DNA of 35,271 nucleotides from Bacilli bacterium (GTDB lineage Bacteria; Bacillota_I; Bacilli_A; RF39; UBA660). Below are positions 32,407 to 35,271 of the stretch, in pieces. The translations under genes were made by a program, and so were the position numbers. Below the pieces are notes generated by a model that worked only from the letters and a program-made list of their open reading frames with translations, had not been told where the DNA came from and searched no databases. The stretch is from assembly GCA_016302505.1 (NCBI GenBank), contig JAEDNL010000006.1:1-35271 (forward strand). The letters run 5' to 3'. Numbering within the stretch: the stretch's first letter is position 1; each line of letters opens with the position of its first letter.

Positions 32407-32829
32407 TTATAAGCTTTTATGCTCTGTTCTTTCATGAGATCTATAGTAGTATAAAGCATTATTTATTTCTTCTTCTAGCATTCTTTTCTTGTTTGCATCT
32501 TTTTCTTGTAGGCATTTATCTATTAAAACTAAAATACAATATAATTCAAATGTCTGTGGATCCATATCTTCAGTTGAAAATTCTCTTTCTGTTGATTCAT
32601 ATGGCTTATTTTCACCACCACTACCACTTCCTCCATCTGGAGCTACTTGCTTATAATCTACATTATTAATTATCTTTTTTGTATACTCATCTACTCTTTT
32701 AAAAATTAAATCAAATTGCTTTTGTTCTAATAAATTATTAATTTCTACTAATTCTTCATGACTCGCATCCTTTAAGTACATTTTTAAAAATTGTTCCTGT
32801 AAATCTACATTATTATAATCATTTCCCAT
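32407..32829 (-). CDS. Small acidic protein of unknown function
   Basis: 140 residues, strongly acidic overall, no membrane or signal segment. Residues 1-60 look helical (LQEQFLKMYLKDASHEELVE and on), then a flexible linker PDGGSGSGGENKPYES at about 64-79, then a second helical part (FELYCILVLIDKCLQEKDANKKRML). The Gly/Ser linker suggests two domains. It starts 9 bases after the HEPN gene with a GAGGAG site, so it is co-translated. No family recognised. By position it could be an antitoxin or a regulator of the HEPN protein, which is inference only. Confidence 0.75.
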   Translation of the reverse strand: MGNDYNNVDLQEQFLKMYLKDASHEELVEINNLLEQKQFDLIFKRVDEYTKKIINNVDYKQVAPDGGSGSGGENKPYESTEREFSTEDMDPQTFELYCILVLIDKCLQEKDANKKRMLEEEINNALYYYRSHERTEHKSL

Positions 32830-32838
32830 AAATTCTCC

Positions 32839-34296
32839 TCACTTCCTTATTTTATTATTTATATTATTATAATAATCGTTAATTTTATAATCATAAATAT
32901 CATATAATTCTTCTTTATAACTAACTATTTTTGTATTTTCATATAAACTTGTTAATATTCGTGCTTTTTCAGCTCTTAAACGAACATAGAAATTAGTAGA
33001 CATAGCTAAATCGCAAATACTGCTTGATAAAATGAAGTCATACATTTTCACAAGGCTCGAACTTACACTCTCATTTTTAAGTTTATTAACAAAAGTTATT
33101 ATCGATCCGTCAAAATCAATATTCATGTGTCCTATAGCATTTTTAATAACTTCCATAAAGTCATATGTTGACTTTTCATCTTTATTAAATGATGAAGAAA
33201 AGTATTCTTTAATATTTACAGAATCCAAATAATCTCTTGTTTCGCTATTTTCTGATAATCTAATAAAATATTGTTCATTATTATATTGTATTAGATTAAA
33301 CATTAACAATACTCCAAATTGCTTTAATATTTCATCATTACGGTTAGTTTCCTTAATTGTATTTATTGTTTCAGTTAAATTGTTAGAAAACAATAATTCT
33401 CTGAACAAGCCCACTTTATCATCATTAAATAAATTTGAAACATCTTTTGCATAACTAATAATTTCATCAAATGAAATATTTCTGGTTACAATATTATTTT
33501 TGTTGGTATTTATAGCTTCTACCATTTCTTGTTCTACATCTGGATAAAATTCTCCATGCGAAGCACAATTTCTTAATAATATGAATATAGAATCTTTTTT
33601 TATTGTATCCCTATCACCAGAAACACCTTTGCTTCTTAAAAAACTGCCAATAGCTCTTGATTGATTTTTTAATTCTGGAGTATATTTTTCTAATGTTGAA
33701 TAATTCGCAATTAAAACTTCATACATTAATTGAATAATCTTAGAATCATTACTATATTTATTACAAAGGTTTGTCATCTCATTAAAAACATCTGATACAT
33801 CGTGTTGCATAACTTCTATAAGTTCATCTCTAATTCTTTCAAAATAGTAATTAATTATAAATTGAGAACAATTTAATTTTAATATTTTTGAGTTTTGTTC
33901 AAGATTTGATTCGTGACTGTTATTTTCATTTAAAATATAATCTAATATTCTAAAAATTGTATTATTTGTTTCTAAATTATATCTAGCTCTTTGTAAATCT
34001 TTTCTAGACTCATCGCAATGTAATTCATATAATTTTATCATTGCTTGTGCTTCTATTGTTAAATATCCAAAATATGCATTTTCTCCCTTTAGTGACTTAA
34101 GATGTTCCCATTCTTTAACTAATTCAATTAATGAATTGTATCCACTTTTTATTTGTGCAGTCATTTCAGAATCAAACATCAATTTATCCGAAATCATTTG
34201 TCTTATTTTTTCATCATCTGGCATATTTTCATATTTTGAAAGCATCCTGCCAATTTTTTCAAGCAAAATATCAATATCTTTATAATTAACTGACAT
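32839..34296 (-). CDS. Large helical protein with two HEPN-like motifs
   Basis: 485 residues from the ATG at 34296 (GGAG 9-10 bases upstream; a TTG seven codons earlier is less likely). Almost entirely helical, cytoplasmic, no signal peptide. Two stretches resemble the catalytic R-x4-6-H motif of HEPN RNases: R242-NCAS-H247 in ILLRNCASHGEF and K385-NAIG-H390 in VIKNAIGHMNI. Each is followed by a hydrophobic-acidic strand-helix pattern (ISFDEIISYAKDV; GSIITFVNKLK), suggesting an internal duplication, the second copy with Lys for Arg. HEPN nucleases are common in toxin-antitoxin and phage-defence systems. First gene of the island; alternative: an unrelated helical scaffold. Confidence 0.6.
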   Translation of the reverse strand: MSVNYKDIDILLEKIGRMLSKYENMPDDEKIRQMISDKLMFDSEMTAQIKSGYNSLIELVKEWEHLKSLKGENAYFGYLTIEAQAMIKLYELHCDESRKDLQRARYNLETNNTIFRILDYILNENNSHESNLEQNSKILKLNCSQFIINYYFERIRDELIEVMQHDVSDVFNEMTNLCNKYSNDSKIIQLMYEVLIANYSTLEKYTPELKNQSRAIGSFLRSKGVSGDRDTIKKDSIFILLRNCASHGEFYPDVEQEMVEAINTNKNNIVTRNISFDEIISYAKDVSNLFNDDKVGLFRELLFSNNLTETINTIKETNRNDEILKQFGVLLMFNLIQYNNEQYFIRLSENSETRDYLDSVNIKEYFSSSFNKDEKSTYDFMEVIKNAIGHMNIDFDGSIITFVNKLKNESVSSSLVKMYDFILSSSICDLAMSTNFYVRLRAEKARILTSLYENTKIVSYKEELYDIYDYKINDYYNNINNKIRK

Positions 34297-34341
34297 ATTT
34301 TCAACTCCAATCTTCAAATATAAATAAGTTTTATATATTTT

Positions 34342-34350
34342 ATTATACCA
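34342..34350 (-). promoter_or_regulatory. Extended -10 promoter of the HEPN-like gene
   Basis: ATGGTATAAT on the minus strand (TG-N-TATAAT), no good -35. Predicted start is near 34335, a leader of about 40 bases. Identical string to the promoter of the transglutaminase-like gene. Confidence 0.5.
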
Positions 34351-34450
34351 TAATTTTAAACTTTATTTTCAGATATAGCCAATTATTTAAATTAAAATGG
34401 CTCAAAAGTGACTCCAGCTCTTATTTTGACTATTTTTTGCAAAAAAGAAA

Positions 34451-34489
34451 AACTCGTGTTTTCCTTTTATTTATGGGACTTTACGAGTT
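34451..34489 (-). terminator. Terminator after the SEC-C fragment
   Basis: On the minus strand AACTCGT pairs with ACGAGTT (7 bp, long 25-base loop), followed by TTTCTTTTTTGC. The stop of the SEC-C frame is in the 5' arm. Confidence 0.55.
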
Positions 34490-34571
34490 ATTTACCACAG
34501 CACATTTTATACTTCTTGCCACTTCCACATGGCTTTTTACTATAGTCAATCCTGCTCCACTTTAGAGCATT
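34488..34571 (-). pseudogene. SEC-C motif fragment
   Basis: The minus strand encodes, without a start codon, a 27-residue tail ending KKPCGSGKKYKMCCGK then stop. This is a SEC-C zinc-binding motif, as found at the end of SecA and of various stand-alone proteins. The first metal-binding Cys of the usual CPCGSG is Lys here. An in-frame stop (TAA) precedes it. A different frame upstream runs MNFRYVFRYVPLVKRS to KDKML and stops close by, so one frameshift would join the two. Remnant of a lost gene. Confidence 0.7.
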
Positions 34572-34705
34572 TTATCCTTTAAATTTGCACTTTTATGCAC
34601 TTGGCTACACTTGGTTACACTCCGCTTCACTAGCGGAACGTATCTAAAAACGTATCTAAAATTCATCATTGTTTAATTTTTTACACATTTTTAGTATTTT
34701 TTTCA
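34572..34705. repeat. Short direct repeats and a GC-rich hairpin, possible attachment-like site
   Basis: Three structures cluster here: tandem TTGGCTACAC / TTGGTTACAC (34601-34620); a hairpin TCCGCT-tcact-AGCGGA (34621-34637), notable in an AT-rich genome; and tandem CGTATCTAAAA (34639-34649 and 34651-34661). Such clusters are seen at recombinase sites, but no integrase is visible. It lies between the end of lysS and the HEPN cassette. Confidence 0.5.
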
Positions 34706-35271
34706 TTATAGTAAATTTGTTATTTTTTGTTTATCAATTGCCATCAAGAATAAGCCTAGTTTTGGTCCTTGATCTTTACCTAAAAGCATATTATATAAAA
34801 TTTGAAAATACCTTTTTTGTGTTTGTTTCAATTCCTTATCAGCTAGCACTCCATCTTTAACTACACTATATAATGCTGTTTGTAATTCCTCTGTTGTTTT
34901 AAATTCTTCATTTAATAAATCAATAGTTTTACTTAACCACTCTTTTTCTAAATCACTAAGTGTTTCGTAAAATTCATTGTTTCTTTCATTAAGTAGATTT
35001 ACTTGATAATCAGCACCATATTCTTTTACCCAATTTTTAGCTAATTCTAATCTCTCAGCAAACTCTTTTGTATTAACATCTATGCTTTCTTTACTTAATA
35101 ATTCTTTTAATAATTCAATATCAAAATTTACAATAGGTAGAAATGTTGCTAAATAACTAAAATTAGGATATTTTAAATATTCTTCTTTTACGTTTGTTAA
35201 ATCTAATATACTTTTGTTTTTATCATCAATGTTTCCATTAAAATATAATTTTACCCATCTATCAAATTCAC
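34706..35271 (-). CDS. lysS: Lysyl-tRNA synthetase, class I, 3' part
   Basis: The minus strand carries about 188 codons of a frame open at the right edge, ending ITNLL and TAA. The helical sequence with FYETLSDLEKEWLSK, then RYFQILYNMLLGKDQGPKLG, LFLMAID, matches the C-terminal anticodon-binding part of class I lysyl-tRNA synthetase, a fold mostly archaeal but present in some bacteria. The catalytic HIGH and KMSKS motifs lie outside the window, so class is judged from the C-terminal string alone. No terminator recognised after it. Confidence 0.75.
   Translation of the reverse strand, partial: EFDRWVKLYFNGNIDDKNKSILDLTNVKEEYLKYPNFSYLATFLPIVNFDIELLKELLSKESIDVNTKEFAERLELAKNWVKEYGADYQVNLLNERNNEFYETLSDLEKEWLSKTIDLLNEEFKTTEELQTALYSVVKDGVLADKELKQTQKRYFQILYNMLLGKDQGPKLGLFLMAIDKQKITNLL

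Noticed and set aside
34669..34860. Plus-strand 63-codon frame near the right end
   Set aside because: It is antisense to the lysS 3' end, whose reading is supported by conserved class I residues.
1..35271. CRISPR arrays, tRNA or rRNA genes
   Set aside because: No regularly spaced repeats and no cloverleaf or rRNA-like stretches were seen on either strand.

Overview
The window is a stretch of a very AT-rich bacterial chromosome. Nearly every gene lies on the minus strand; clpP is the only confident plus-strand gene. The gene content fits a Bacillota (Firmicutes) lineage with a compact genome: a canonical S10 ribosomal operon, a Spo0A response regulator, a CotH-type spore-coat kinase protein, WhiA, a YitT-family protein, a class I lysyl-tRNA synthetase and FtsEX with an M23 peptidase. 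TlyA ends in UGA and a release factor 2 gene is present, so UGA is a stop codon and the code is standard rather than the Mycoplasma code. GlmS, FtsEX and the M23 hydrolase point to a walled cell. I cannot name the species; an uncultured gut-type Bacillota is my best inference.

Layout, described from high to low coordinates because that is the direction of transcription. (1) 34706-35271 is the 3' end of lysS (class I). (2) 30567-34700 is an accessory island. It holds a protein with two HEPN-like motifs, a small acidic protein and a transglutaminase-like protein. Debris surrounds it: a SEC-C motif fragment, short direct repeats and a GC-rich hairpin on one side; a possible IS3-family terminus, an orphan terminator and a truncated CPBP membrane protease on the other. 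(3) 23563-30500 carries a membrane protein plus a thioredoxin-like protein, prfB, a YitT protein, then ftsE-ftsX-M23 peptidase and whiA. (4) clpP (plus) is transcribed divergently from a uridine kinase-like gene followed by gap; their promoters share a -35 region and an 18-bp palindrome covers one -10. (5) glmS. (6) A tight eight-gene run, cotH-VTC-DUF4956-repeat protein-phosphodiester glycosidase-dNMP kinase-pgk-tpiA, joins a putative surface/polyphosphate module to two glycolytic genes. (7) spo0A, then gpmI-tlyA. (8) The S10 operon, rpsJ to rplX, cut at the left edge; its promoter -35 contains the tlyA stop codon.

The genome is unusually compressed. Many genes overlap by 1-20 bases, stop codons of spo0A, tpiA and gap lie inside their terminator hairpins, and promoters for rpsJ and prfB start inside the stop codon of the gene upstream. 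Four glycolytic genes (gap, pgk, tpiA, gpmI) lie within about 15 kb but in different transcription units.

The best candidate for something undescribed is the HEPN / small acidic protein / transglutaminase-like cassette at 31292-34296. The second is the CotH-VTC-DUF4956-glycosidase operon with pgk and tpiA attached.
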